This document shows, piece after piece, positions 16,485 through 25,612 of a DNA stretch of 64,000 nt (positions within the stretch are counted from its first letter, which is position 1; each line of letters opens with the position of its first letter). The notes beneath the pieces were generated by a model. The model ran no database searches, was not told where the DNA came from, and was given only the letters and a program-made list of their open reading frames with translations. The stretch comes from DT-110 sp030148525 (GTDB lineage: Bacteria > Bacteroidota > Bacteroidia > Chitinophagales > Saprospiraceae). The stretch spans positions 5,146,001 through 5,210,000 of the forward strand of contig OZ245751.1 of the NCBI GenBank assembly GCA_965227445.1. The letters are read 5' to 3'. The translations under genes and the position numbers were made by a program.

Positions 16485-18035
16485 ATGAAAACCTATCTCT
16501 CCTTTTTCGTACTGATTCTGGTTCTCGCAGCCTGCCATCCCAATTACACGGGCAATGACTATATGCGTCCCGCCAACGAGGCTATGGAAGTGCCCCAGCA
16601 GGAACCGGGCGAATTCAATACCGAGGAATACGATCGTATCTACGAGAACCCCTTCCTCGATGCGCTGCAGAACCCCCAATCCACCTTTGCCATTGATGTG
16701 GACGGGGCCTCCTACACCAATACCCGCCGCTTCCTGAACGAGGGTAAAATGCCTCCCAAAGATGCCGTGCGCATCGAGGAGTTTATCAATTACTTCACCT
16801 ACGATTACCCCGATCCGACGGGCGAGCACCCCTTTGCCACCTATACCGAGGTCGCAGACTGTCCATGGAATGCCGACCACAAACTCCTGCACGTAGGCAT
16901 CCAGGGCAAGCGCCTCAACACGGAGGAGCTCCCCAATAACAACCTCGTTTTTCTGCTCGATGTATCGGGCTCCATGGACTACCCCGACAAACTGCCGCTG
17001 CTCAAATCAGCCTTTCAACTCTTGGTAGATCAGCTAGATGAGAATGATCGCATCGCTATCGTCGTCTACGCCGGAGCGGCCGGACAAGTGCTTCCATCTA
17101 CCACCGGCGACCAGAAAGAAACCATACTGGCAGCCATCAACAACCTGGAAGCCGGAGGCAGTACGGCCGGTGCTGCAGGCATCCAACTCGCCTACCAAAT
17201 TGCCGAAGAGCACTTTATCGAAGATGGCAACAACCGCATCATCCTGGCTACCGATGGCGACTTCAACGTGGGCACTTCCAGCGATGCCGAACTTACCCGA
17301 CTCATAGAGGAAAAACGCGAATCGGGTATCTACCTGTCCGCCCTGGGCTTTGGTACCGGCAACTACAAAGACGCCAAAATGGAGAAGATCGCCAATAACG
17401 GCAATGGTAACTTTTACTACATCGATCAGATACTGGAGGCCAAAAAGGTATTGGTCAATGAAATGGGCGGCACCCTGCTCACCATCGCCAAAGACGTAAA
17501 GATCCAACTGGAATTCAATCCCGCCAAGGTGGCACAGTATCGACTGATCGGGTACGAGAATCGCCTGCTACGCAACGAAGATTTTGCCGACGATACCAAA
17601 GACGCAGGCGAGCTCGGCGCCGGCCACTCCGTAACGGCGCTGTACGAGATCGTACCCCGTGAGCCGGGTGAGGAGATCACCAGTAGCACCAAGTATACCT
17701 ACCAAACCACCAGTATTGCCCCCGAAGCATACGCCAGTAAGGATATGGCCACCCTGCGCTTTCGCTACAAACCACCGCAGGACACGACCAGTCAGCTGAT
17801 CGAACAGACCATCCTCGACGAGCAAACGTCATTGAACAGTGCCACCAGTGATTTCCGTTTCGCCGCGGCCGTAGCTGAGTTCGGTCTGCTACTGCGCGAT
17901 TCAGACCACAAGAAAAATGCCTCCTACGAACAGGTGCTTTCCCTGGGCCAAGCGGCCCGGGGTGATGACCGGGAAGGCTATCGAGCCTCCTTCCTGGAAC
18001 TCGTGGGGCAAGTCCAAAAACTGGCTAAAGACTAG
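16485..18035 (+). CDS. YfbK-type von Willebrand factor A lipoprotein
   Basis: 516 residues from ATG 16485; the earlier Met at 16407 would place the lipoprotein signal internally. The lipobox is VLAAC. An N-terminal vWA-associated region (STFAIDVDGASYTNTRRFL; RIEEFINYFTYDYP) precedes the vWA domain. Its metal site DVSGS begins at Asp159, with later site residues in GGSTAGAAG and ATDGDFNVG. The C-terminal half matches DUF3520 (YRLIGYENRLL ... VTALYEIVP). This architecture is that of E. coli YfbK and many Bacteroidota lipoproteins. The role is likely metal-dependent protein binding at the cell envelope. It lies 72 bases before the esterase gene. Confidence 0.88.
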   Translation: MKTYLSFFVLILVLAACHPNYTGNDYMRPANEAMEVPQQEPGEFNTEEYDRIYENPFLDALQNPQSTFAIDVDGASYTNTRRFLNEGKMPPKDAVRIEEFINYFTYDYPDPTGEHPFATYTEVADCPWNADHKLLHVGIQGKRLNTEELPNNNLVFLLDVSGSMDYPDKLPLLKSAFQLLVDQLDENDRIAIVVYAGAAGQVLPSTTGDQKETILAAINNLEAGGSTAGAAGIQLAYQIAEEHFIEDGNNRIILATDGDFNVGTSSDAELTRLIEEKRESGIYLSALGFGTGNYKDAKMEKIANNGNGNFYYIDQILEAKKVLVNEMGGTLLTIAKDVKIQLEFNPAKVAQYRLIGYENRLLRNEDFADDTKDAGELGAGHSVTALYEIVPREPGEEITSSTKYTYQTTSIAPEAYASKDMATLRFRYKPPQDTTSQLIEQTILDEQTSLNSATSDFRFAAAVAEFGLLLRDSDHKKNASYEQVLSLGQAARGDDREGYRASFLELVGQVQKLAKD

Positions 18036-18107
18036 GGGCATACCAAAAATGTTTTGGAATTGCTTCTGGCGATTTTGTGTATTTTCACAAAAAAAGAACA
18101 CCATTCC

Positions 18108-18986
18108 ATGCGCCGATTACTGCTTTTATCCCTGTTAGTGGCCTGTTTATCCAACTTAGCTAATGCCCAAGAGACTGATTCCCTGACGCTCAACCACGAC
18201 GATACCGAGCGGTACTACTTCCTTACTGTCCCGGAATCGTACTCCCCCGATGAGCCACTGCCCCTCTTGCTGGTTTTTCACGGCTACACCAGCTCGGCCC
18301 GTTACATCCGGCGCTACTCAGGCTTTGATGCACTAGCCGAGCAAGAGGGCTTTATAGCCGTCTATCCGCAAGGCACCCTGCTGGACGACAAAACCCACTG
18401 GAACGTAGGCGGCTGGACCCTCCAGAGCACCACCGATGATGTGGATTTTGTGGAAACACTAATCGATCATCTGACCGGGGAATACGCCATTGATACCGAG
18501 CGAATCTACGCTACGGGCATGTCGAACGGTGGCTATATGAGTTTCTTGCTAGGATGTCAGGTAAGCGATCGCATAGCAGCCATCGCCTCGGTGACCGGTT
18601 CCATGACTACCCAAACGTACAACAAATGTGACCCCGAGCGCCCCGTACCTGTCCTGCAATTTCACGGTACTACGGATCCAACTGTCCCTTATGAGGGAGA
18701 CGAACGTTGGACGATGCCCATAGAAGATGTTCTGATGTTCTGGAAATCCTTCAACCATACCAAGGTCTTACCCGACCCACAACCACTGCCCGACATTGAT
18801 CCCGAAGATGGCAGCACCGTTGAGCACTATATCTACGACAATGCCAATACCGGCATCGCTGTAGAGCACTATAAGGTCATCGGCGGCAAGCACGATTGGT
18901 TCGGTGTTCGCGGAAATAAAGATATTCAGGCAACTCAGATCATTTGGGAGTTCTTGTCTAAATACGACCTGAACGGCCTGCGGTAA
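18108..18986 (+). CDS. Secreted PHB-depolymerase/LpqC-like esterase
   Basis: 292 residues from ATG 18108, which gives a clean signal peptide (about 1-21, ending ANAQ). The catalytic elbow GMSNGGY places the nucleophile at Ser139. Upstream are the oxyanion segment LLLVFHGYTSSA and VYPQG; downstream, FHGTTDPTVPYEG carries the acid and GGKHDWFG the histidine. This is the esterase D/PHB depolymerase (LpqC) family, alpha/beta hydrolases that cleave short polyesters or feruloyl-type esters outside the cytoplasm. No substrate-binding or sorting domain is attached. An AT-rich stretch at 18070-18095 probably holds the promoter. Confidence 0.85.
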   Translation: MRRLLLLSLLVACLSNLANAQETDSLTLNHDDTERYYFLTVPESYSPDEPLPLLLVFHGYTSSARYIRRYSGFDALAEQEGFIAVYPQGTLLDDKTHWNVGGWTLQSTTDDVDFVETLIDHLTGEYAIDTERIYATGMSNGGYMSFLLGCQVSDRIAAIASVTGSMTTQTYNKCDPERPVPVLQFHGTTDPTVPYEGDERWTMPIEDVLMFWKSFNHTKVLPDPQPLPDIDPEDGSTVEHYIYDNANTGIAVEHYKVIGGKHDWFGVRGNKDIQATQIIWEFLSKYDLNGLR

Positions 18987-19020
18987 CCAGGGACGGATGG
19001 GACTGGAGAGCGCAGGGACT

Positions 19021-19047
19021 GGAGAGACTGGAGAGACTGGAGAGACT
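19021..19047. repeat. Three perfect GGAGAGACT tandem units
   Basis: Three exact nine-base units lie at 19021-19029, 19030-19038 and 19039-19047, with decayed units on both sides (19001-19060). The 424-base gap 18987-19410 contains no gene that could be supported. Confidence 0.85.
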
Positions 19048-19260
19048 TTAGAGCGTAGGGACGGAAGGGATTTGGTTGCTCTTGGTTTTTGTGGCTGAGG
19101 CTTGCGTTGTTTCTTTTTGCTCTTCGGGGCGTAGAGCATGGAGCGTCGGGCGTCGAGCTTCAACCACGAAAGCGGATGGGCTGAAGTACAGCTTGCATGA
19201 ACTAAGATGATCGTGCTTCTGAAAACGAATACTCAAGAGAAGTAAGCATTTAATGAACCC

Positions 19261-19313
19261 GTGAGCCGTAGATCGTGAGCCGTAGATCGTGAGCCGTAGA
19301 TCGTGAGCCGTGA
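19261..19313. repeat. 14-bp tandem repeat GTGAGCCGTAGATC
   Basis: Three perfect 14-base units (19261-19302) and a partial fourth (19303-19312) are present. The core GAGCCGT links this array to the degenerate one at 1766-1932. There are no unique spacers, so it is not a CRISPR. Confidence 0.88.
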
Positions 19314-19410
19314 TAACACAACCTTTTAGTCAAATTACAAGTAAGTGATCAATGTTATTGCCACTATCTGCCGAAAGTGGTACCTTATAAGGAAACCAAA
19401 TAACCCTGCC

Positions 19411-19929
19411 ATGCCACGCCCTACCACCAAAGCGGATCTACTCCAGCAAAGCACCACTCAATTCCATCAATTAATGGGGTTTGTGAATGCCCTTCCGGAA
19501 GACCAGAAGTATGAGGACTTTCCGCGGGGAACCCTCAATCGCAATATTTGCGATGTCCTGGCCCACCTCCACCATTGGCATTTATTATTCCTGAAATGGT
19601 ACCGGGTAGGTATGGCCGGCGAACAACCGGATATGCCCGCTCCCGGATATACCTGGCGGACCACCACCGAACTGAACAAAGCCATTCAACAGAAGTATCG
19701 AAACTCCCGCCTCACCGATATTCAATCCGCCCTGACCAACTCCTTCCAGGAGGTGTACCGCATCATGGAGCAGCATACCGATCAAGAGTTATTTGAGAAA
19801 AAACGATACCACTGGACGGGGACTACTTCGCTTGGTGCCTACCTGGTGTCGGCCACCTCCAGCCACTACGACTGGGCCCTGAACCTCATCAAGCGAGCGA
19901 ATAAGGGCACCGCACTGGCAGGGGCTTGA
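19411..19929 (+). CDS. ClbS/DfsB family four-helix protein
   Basis: 172 residues from ATG 19411 (the frame extends back to 19345 without a better start). The pattern TTKADLLQQSTTQFHQLMGF, CDVLAHLHHWHLLFLKWY and the C-terminal SATSSHYDWALNLIKR is that of the ClbS/DfsB family. These are DinB-like four-helix bundles with conserved histidines; ClbS itself is a cyclopropane hydrolase that protects against colibactin, while most relatives have no assigned substrate. There is no toxin cluster nearby, so a general stress or detoxification role is all that can be inferred. A long inverted repeat follows at once. Confidence 0.85.
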   Translation: MPRPTTKADLLQQSTTQFHQLMGFVNALPEDQKYEDFPRGTLNRNICDVLAHLHHWHLLFLKWYRVGMAGEQPDMPAPGYTWRTTTELNKAIQQKYRNSRLTDIQSALTNSFQEVYRIMEQHTDQELFEKKRYHWTGTTSLGAYLVSATSSHYDWALNLIKRANKGTALAGA

Positions 19930-19930
19930 C

Positions 19931-20009
19931 CAGGTATGAGGTATGAGGTTTGGGGTATGAGGTAACCTATCACCTACCCTCATACCCCAAACCTCAAACC
20001 TCATACCTG
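19931..20009. terminator. Long inverted repeat built from GTATGAGGT-type units
   Basis: The left arm (about 19931-19963) and the right arm (about 19977-20009) are reverse complements over about 33 bases with very few mismatches. Each arm is made of short repeated units (GGTATGAGGT, GGTTTGGGGTATGAGG). It begins two bases after the ClbS stop codon and would fold into a strong RNA hairpin. There is no T-run, so termination would rest on stem strength. Confidence 0.8.
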
Positions 20010-20145
20010 TTATGTTAATTCTTCGTAACATGCACCCATAGCATCCAATTGTTTAGTATATTGAATAGCATCCCAGGTTACTATTAGGGTGTCTTAAGCG
20101 ACCAATGGGTTGCCTGAGTACCGACACATACGAAAAACAGTGCAC

Positions 20146-20523
20146 ATGGAAACGAGCCGCAAGGATTTGCGCCCGCAAATCGCGACCGACAAGGAGGCTT
20201 TTCATCCAATGGAACAATTCCAGAACGATGTTCTTCGCCCCATCCTCAAGATGCAGAACGACCTCATCCTCTCCATCTACCGGCATTTTCTCCACAAACG
20301 CAAAGTTCCGTTCAACGGTATGTCGCGCGAAAAACGCGCCGATTGGATACGTACCAGCATGAGCAAAGACAATCGTCTGCGCGGTATCATGCTCGGCCTC
20401 GTCGTCGGTCAGTTTGTGGAGGATGAGCTAGCTTTCTTCCTCGGCAACGAAGGAGAAGTGCGCCGCCGCATTACGGAGTTGATCTCCCAGCGACTGCAGC
20501 ATCAGGTGAAGCAACTGCTGTAA
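20146..20523 (+). CDS. Conserved Bacteroidota cytoplasmic protein of unknown function
   Basis: 125 residues from ATG 20146. It is helical, charged and has no signal or membrane segment. The blocks QFQNDVLRPILKMQND, then GMSREKRADWI and LRGIMLGLVVGQFVEDE, then RRRITELISQRLQ recall a small family common in Bacteroidota that databases sometimes label glyoxalase. No glyoxalase metal ligands can be pointed to, so that label is not supported by the sequence. The gene lies 96 bases upstream of the DoxX gene on the same strand. Confidence 0.65.
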   Translation: METSRKDLRPQIATDKEAFHPMEQFQNDVLRPILKMQNDLILSIYRHFLHKRKVPFNGMSREKRADWIRTSMSKDNRLRGIMLGLVVGQFVEDELAFFLGNEGEVRRRITELISQRLQHQVKQLL

Positions 20524-20619
20524 ACCGGTCGTACCAGGTGGTGCTCCTATCGGGCCCGATTTCCAACTGCGGAAACGGGAACATCCTTATCACCCCTATT
20601 TCATCCAACCCAATTTTCC

Positions 20620-21045
20620 ATGGAAGATCAACTACTCGAAACCCTTGGCCTTACGCCCATCGACCTCGTTCGCATCCTCTTTGCCCTGATGATCGCCATC
20701 TTGTTCCTGCAGTCCGGCATCGATAAGCTCGTCAATTACCAGGGTGAAAAAAACTTTTACAAGGAACACTTCAAGGACTCCATACTCGCCGGCAGTGTGG
20801 GTCTGTTGATGCCCGTCATTACCCTTTTCGAGCTAGCTGCCGGAGTGATCACCGCCATCGGTCTGGTCGTGTTCCTGGTCAATGGCTCCACCACCCTGGC
20901 CTGCCTCGGCACCCTGCTGGCCACCCTGGCCATCATTCAACTATTCCTCGGGCAGCGGGTCGCCAAAGACTATGCCGGAGCCGCCGTTCTCGTGCCGTAT
21001 TTTTTCCTGACCGTTGGTGGCGTGTATCTGTTTGCAATGAGTTAA
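20620..21045 (+). CDS. DoxX family inner-membrane protein
   Basis: 141 residues with four hydrophobic helices (about 17-35, 58-80, 82-105 and 115-138). The first helix pair contains LFALMIAILFLQSGIDKL, the usual DoxX entry pattern with a conserved Gly-x-x-Lys, and the second helix begins LLMPVITLFELAAG. DoxX proteins are small integral membrane proteins; some act in quinone-linked oxidation or in complexes protecting against oxidative stress. The partner and reaction here are unknown. Confidence 0.82.
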   Translation: MEDQLLETLGLTPIDLVRILFALMIAILFLQSGIDKLVNYQGEKNFYKEHFKDSILAGSVGLLMPVITLFELAAGVITAIGLVVFLVNGSTTLACLGTLLATLAIIQLFLGQRVAKDYAGAAVLVPYFFLTVGGVYLFAMS

Positions 21046-21249
21046 CGCGAGGTTAAGGCAGGCCTGCTTTGTAAATAACTGATGATCAAACCCTCACGTA
21101 ATACTCTTTACCAAGTACCAGATAGAGTTGTTTTCGCCGAATATCTATTGCCTTTCGGCAAAAAATGATGCCCGCTCGTCCAAACCAACCTTTTTTTGCG
21201 GAAGCAAATCCATATAACCGTACACTAAATCCGGAAAACACCCAACCGC

Positions 21250-23868
21250 ATGAAAACTGCTTACACCTGCCTGTTCCTCCTCTTTGCTGCCGGCCTGTTC
21301 GCCCAAGACAGCGGCCTGCGTGGCCTCATTCGCGATACGGATAACCAGCCCCTGGCCTTTGCCAGTATCTACGTGAACGAGACCGGCGATGGCGCCGTGA
21401 CCAACGAAGAAGGATATTACGAACTGCGGCTGCCCGCAGGGACCTATACCGTCATTTTTCAATACCTCGGTTACCAGACCAAAGTGGAAAAAGTCACTAT
21501 CGGCGACCGATTCCGCGATTTCGACATCACCCTGCGCCCTCAGGCTTTTGAACTTAAAGAAGTAGAGGTAGCTTCCGACGGGGAAGATCCGGCCTATACC
21601 GTAATGCGACGGGCTATTGCCAAAGCAGAGTACCACCGGCAACAACTCGATGAATACTCAGCCCAGGTCTACATCAAAGGATCGGGGCGACTGCTGAAAT
21701 CACCCGGTATCATCCGCAAATTTGTAGAGCGCGAAGGCATCGATTCCACCCTGGCCTTTACCTCCGAAACGGTTAGTGAAATCAGCTACGAGCGGCCCAA
21801 CACCTACAACGAACAGGTAATCTCCGTATATACGCAGGGCGACGATCGCTCGACCAGTCCCATGCGATTCATCAATGGCAGCTTTTACGAGGAAAGCATT
21901 GCCGGTGCCATTTCTCCCCTCTCCAAGAAGGCCTTCGGGTACTATAAGTTCAAGCTGGCTGGCTACTTTGAAGACCGTGGCTACCTCGTCAATAAAATTC
22001 AGGTGATTCCCCGCAGTCGCGGTGATAAGGTCTTTGAGGGGTATATCTACATTCTGGAAGACTACTGGAGCATACACAGCCTGGAACTCACCACCTATCA
22101 GCTGGGCTTCCGCTTTGATATCAATACGCTCTTTAACCCCATCGAAAAGAACGTCTGGATGCCCGTTCGCTACACCTTTTACGTGACGGGCGCCATTTTC
22201 GGTTTCCGTTTTGAATACGAGTACCTGACTACCGTCAGCCAGTATGAGGTCAAGCTGAACCCCGATCTGCCGACCGAGTTGGAGGTGGTCGACGATAAGA
22301 TCAACAAAGAACTGGCCGCCCAGATCAGGGAGCAACGCAAGGAGAATCCCGACCAGGCTGAATCGGTCGAAAAACTCAGTCAGGGCGAGGAGCTCACGCG
22401 CAAAGAACTCCGCAAACTGATGCGCGAATACGAAAAAGAAGAACGCCAGGAAATGGAAGAGCCCGATGTGGTGATTGCCACCAACTTCAAGGTCGACTCC
22501 AATGCCTATAAAAAAGATTCAGCCTTTTGGGCCGAGATACGCCCCATTCCCCTCACTGAGTTTGAGGTGAAGGGCTACGAATTTCAGGACAGTGTAGCCA
22601 AAGCCGAAGTAGCTGAAGCCGAAGATGCGGAAGCCGGCCGCAATTCCCAGGGCAACGGCCTGTGGGGGCTGGAAGACCTGCTTTTTGGCGAAAGCTATAA
22701 ATTAGGAGACGGGAAATACTTATCGTACGAAAGCCCCATCACCGACCTGCAATTCAATCCGGTCGAAGGGCTGAACGGAACCGGGGCACTGGCTTATCTT
22801 AGTCGACGCGACTCTTTCGATATGGATATAGGTATGCAGGTTCGCTACGGTTACCGCTGGAAACGCGTAAACTTCCGGGCGTACACCGATTTCGAATTCG
22901 GTGCCAACGAACAACATCAACTCGTAGTCGATGGGGGTCGCTTTGTGGAGCAATACAACCGCGACCAGGCCGTCCCCGAACTGTTCAACACCATCTACAG
23001 CATCTGGAACCGAAACTTTGTTAACATGTACGAGCGGGAATTCGGTCAGCTGCAATTCAACTCCACCGTATCGCCAGCGGCCTCGTTTTACGTAGGAGCC
23101 GAATGGGCTCGCCGCCGCTATATCGAAGACTTCTTCGCCCCCAAGTGGATTCCCGAGGAAGACGATGCTACCCCCAACTGGCCCGAGAACGCGGAAGCTG
23201 CCTATCCTTTCCCCAACCGGGAAAAAGCCTTCACCGTCCGGGCGGGTTTTGAAGTACGGCCCTTCCTGAAATACCGTCTGCGCAACGGCAACAAACGCGT
23301 GATCGAAGGCAGCTCACCAACCTTCGGGCTGGATTACCGCGGGGGTATCCCCAATGTAGCGGAGAGTACTACGGATTACAACCTGCTCGAGTTCTCGTAC
23401 CAGCATAAATTCCCCGTCGGCTTTCGCGGGACCCTTGACCTGCGCCTGAACACCGGGATTTTCCTGAATGACGACAACATAAACCTGATCGACTTCAAGC
23501 ATTTCCCCGGCAACCAGATGCTGTTTACCAGCAACGATCCGGTGGCTTCTTTCCGCTTGCTGCCGTACTATGAGTTCAGCACGCAAGAGGAGTTTGTATC
23601 GGCCCACGCCCACTACCAATTCCGGAAATTCCTGCTCACGCAGATATGGGAGATCAACCTGATGGGCATTAAGGAAAACGTGTTCTCGAATTACCTCTAC
23701 ACTCCGAGTAGCCAGCACTACTTTGAGCTTGGCTACGGTATCGACAACATCTTTCGGGTATTCCGCCTGGAGTTTGTCACCAGCTTCCGCGATGGCAGCT
23801 ACGACGATTTCGGGGTCCGGATCGGCATCGCGTCGAATATCGGGAATGGGCTGATAGACGTGAATTAG
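21250..23868 (+). CDS. DUF5686 outer-membrane protein with carboxypeptidase-regulatory-like plug
   Basis: 872 residues with a signal peptide (1-18, ending LFAQ). Residues 22-108 are a CarboxypepD_reg-like domain (GLRGLIRDTDNQPLAFASIY; EGYYELRLPAGTYTVIFQYL). The rest is DUF5686: YTVMRRAIAKAEYHRQQL opens it, and the last 250 residues are rich in amphipathic strands (SYQHKFPVGFRGTLDLRLNT; FRLEFVTSFRDGSYDDFGVR) ending at the C-terminus like a beta-barrel. This architecture is common in Bacteroidota and resembles TonB-linked proteins without being a standard TonB receptor. A function in outer-membrane transport or biogenesis is likely but not established. The acidic linker EVAEAEDAEAG is local. 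A hairpin array follows the stop. Confidence 0.88.
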   Translation: MKTAYTCLFLLFAAGLFAQDSGLRGLIRDTDNQPLAFASIYVNETGDGAVTNEEGYYELRLPAGTYTVIFQYLGYQTKVEKVTIGDRFRDFDITLRPQAFELKEVEVASDGEDPAYTVMRRAIAKAEYHRQQLDEYSAQVYIKGSGRLLKSPGIIRKFVEREGIDSTLAFTSETVSEISYERPNTYNEQVISVYTQGDDRSTSPMRFINGSFYEESIAGAISPLSKKAFGYYKFKLAGYFEDRGYLVNKIQVIPRSRGDKVFEGYIYILEDYWSIHSLELTTYQLGFRFDINTLFNPIEKNVWMPVRYTFYVTGAIFGFRFEYEYLTTVSQYEVKLNPDLPTELEVVDDKINKELAAQIREQRKENPDQAESVEKLSQGEELTRKELRKLMREYEKEERQEMEEPDVVIATNFKVDSNAYKKDSAFWAEIRPIPLTEFEVKGYEFQDSVAKAEVAEAEDAEAGRNSQGNGLWGLEDLLFGESYKLGDGKYLSYESPITDLQFNPVEGLNGTGALAYLSRRDSFDMDIGMQVRYGYRWKRVNFRAYTDFEFGANEQHQLVVDGGRFVEQYNRDQAVPELFNTIYSIWNRNFVNMYEREFGQLQFNSTVSPAASFYVGAEWARRRYIEDFFAPKWIPEEDDATPNWPENAEAAYPFPNREKAFTVRAGFEVRPFLKYRLRNGNKRVIEGSSPTFGLDYRGGIPNVAESTTDYNLLEFSYQHKFPVGFRGTLDLRLNTGIFLNDDNINLIDFKHFPGNQMLFTSNDPVASFRLLPYYEFSTQEEFVSAHAHYQFRKFLLTQIWEINLMGIKENVFSNYLYTPSSQHYFELGYGIDNIFRVFRLEFVTSFRDGSYDDFGVRIGIASNIGNGLIDVN

Positions 23869-23870
23869 AA

Positions 23871-23985
23871 GTCAGAGATCAGAGGTCAGAGATCAGAAAT
23901 CAGAGGTCAGAGATCAGAGGTCAGAGATCAGAGGTCAGAGGTCAGAGATCAGAAGTAAACTTCTGACCTCTGATCTCTGACCTCA
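23871..23985. terminator. Tandem GGTCAGAGATCAGA array ending in an inverted copy (bidirectional terminator)
   Basis: Several imperfect 14-base GGTCAGAGATCAGA units cover 23871-23955. After the loop TAAA, the reverse complement (23960-23984) appears and pairs with the last units over about 23 bases. It lies between the convergent DUF5686 and GH3-like genes and would terminate both. Confidence 0.82.
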
Positions 23986-23991
23986 CACTTC

Positions 23992-25518
23992 CTAAACTCT
24001 TTCCCCCAAAAAACCCAGAATATCCTTCACGTACTTGCGGTGATTAGCGAGGCGGGGCACTTTGTGCTGGCCGCCGAATTTACCGCGGGAACGCATCCAG
24101 TCGCTGAAGGTGCCGCGAGGGAGAATGTGCAGACGGAGTCGCTCCAGGGCGATATCTTTAAAGCGTTTGGCCTCGTAATCGGAATTAATATTCTGGAGGG
24201 CCCGATCCAAAACACTGGCAAACAGGTCGGAATCAGCGGGCGGGTGTTCGAATTCGATGAGCCATTCGTGGCCGCCGCGGGTTCCTTCCTCGAAATAGAC
24301 CGGAGCTACGGTGTACTCGGTGGCCTGGGCTCCGGTATCGGCACACGCCTGTGCGAGGGCTTTATCTGTATTTTCGACCATGACCTCTTCGCCGAAGGCA
24401 TTCACGAATTGCTTGGTACGCCCCGTTACCTTAATTCGATAAGGGCTGAGGCTGGTAAAGGTGACCGTATCACCTGGCATGTAACGCCACAGTCCTGAGT
24501 TGGTGGATACGACAATGGCGTAATTTTTGCCTGTCTCCACCTCGGCCAGGGAGAGGGTTCGGGGTTGGTCATTCCCCCACTCCGTCATGGGGATAAACTC
24601 GAAATAAATGCCATTATTGAGGAGGAGCAACATACCGTCTTTCTCGAAATCATCCTGAACGGCGAAGTAGCCTTCGGAGGCATTATAGATTTCCTGATAA
24701 CTCACCTGATCGGAGGGAAAAAAGGCTTTGAATTGTTCTTTATAAGGCGTAAAGCTCACACCACCGTGAATGTACACTTGAAAATCAGGCCAGACTTCCA
24801 GCATATTGGATTTGCCGGTGATCTCCAGAATTCGCCGTAACAACATGATGGTCCAGGTGGGTACCCCGCCGATCATCACCATACGGGGTTCACGCGCGGT
24901 GATATGTGCCATGCGCTCCAGCTTCACTTCCCAGTCGCTGAGCAAAGCCGTTTTAAAATCGGGTGTATAGAAAGGCCTACCGACCCATGGCATTCGGTTG
25001 ATCATGATAGCCGAGACATCCCCGAACTGCGTTTTGGGATAGGGATCGAAATTTTCCAGGCTTCCTCCCATGACCAGGCTTTTTAGTTCGAACTGGCGGG
25101 CGTCGGGTCGATTGTGGTAAAACAGGCACATGGTATCCCAGGTGCCTCGGATATGGCAGCGCTTGAGATTTTGGGAGGAAACGGGAATGAATTTACTTTT
25201 ATCACTGGTAGTCCCCGATGATTTGGAGTACCAGCGCACCTGGCCATGCCAGAGGACATCTTTTTCTCCGTGCATCATACGTTCGATGTACGGTTTCAGG
25301 TCTTCGTAATCGGTGAGAGGGACTTCGCGGGAAAAGCGGTCGTGGTTAGACAGGTTGCCAAAGCCGTAATTGCGACCGTATTCGGTACCGGAAGCGGCTT
25401 TGAGCAGATCGCGCAATACGGTGGCTTGCACCTGATGCGGCCGCTCCATAAAGCGCTGCATGATGCGGTAGCGCTGCGCGAAATAGAACCGGAACCCTGC
25501 GTTAACCCACTTTCTCAT
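23992..25518 (-). CDS. GH3-family acyl-adenylate-forming protein
   Basis: 508 residues from the ATG complement at 25518 (MRKWVNAGFRFYF); the upstream extension of the frame is unlikely. The ATP-binding signature WYSKSSGTTSDKSKFIPVS near residue 100 is the GH3 motif I. Later motifs are YNASEGYF and YRIKVTGRTKQFVNAFGEEV, the C-terminal hinge. Plant GH3 enzymes adenylate hormone acids and join them to amino acids; bacterial relatives share the fold but their substrates are unknown. The family is usual in Bacteroidota. The gene lies 94 bases downstream of uvrA on the same strand. Confidence 0.9.
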   Translation of the reverse strand: MRKWVNAGFRFYFAQRYRIMQRFMERPHQVQATVLRDLLKAASGTEYGRNYGFGNLSNHDRFSREVPLTDYEDLKPYIERMMHGEKDVLWHGQVRWYSKSSGTTSDKSKFIPVSSQNLKRCHIRGTWDTMCLFYHNRPDARQFELKSLVMGGSLENFDPYPKTQFGDVSAIMINRMPWVGRPFYTPDFKTALLSDWEVKLERMAHITAREPRMVMIGGVPTWTIMLLRRILEITGKSNMLEVWPDFQVYIHGGVSFTPYKEQFKAFFPSDQVSYQEIYNASEGYFAVQDDFEKDGMLLLLNNGIYFEFIPMTEWGNDQPRTLSLAEVETGKNYAIVVSTNSGLWRYMPGDTVTFTSLSPYRIKVTGRTKQFVNAFGEEVMVENTDKALAQACADTGAQATEYTVAPVYFEEGTRGGHEWLIEFEHPPADSDLFASVLDRALQNINSDYEAKRFKDIALERLRLHILPRGTFSDWMRSRGKFGGQHKVPRLANHRKYVKDILGFLGERV

Positions 25519-25612
25519 ACCTGTATTTAGTTGGAGGTACGATTGTATATCTCCACCCGTAACGTCATACAATATAAAAAAAATGACCGTTTCGGGAAGA
25601 GGCAAGCTGGAT

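Noticed and set aside
19261..19313. Possible CRISPR array
   Set aside because: The 14-base units are directly adjacent with no unique spacers, and no cas gene is present. The arrays at 1766, 19021 and 23871 fail for the same reason.
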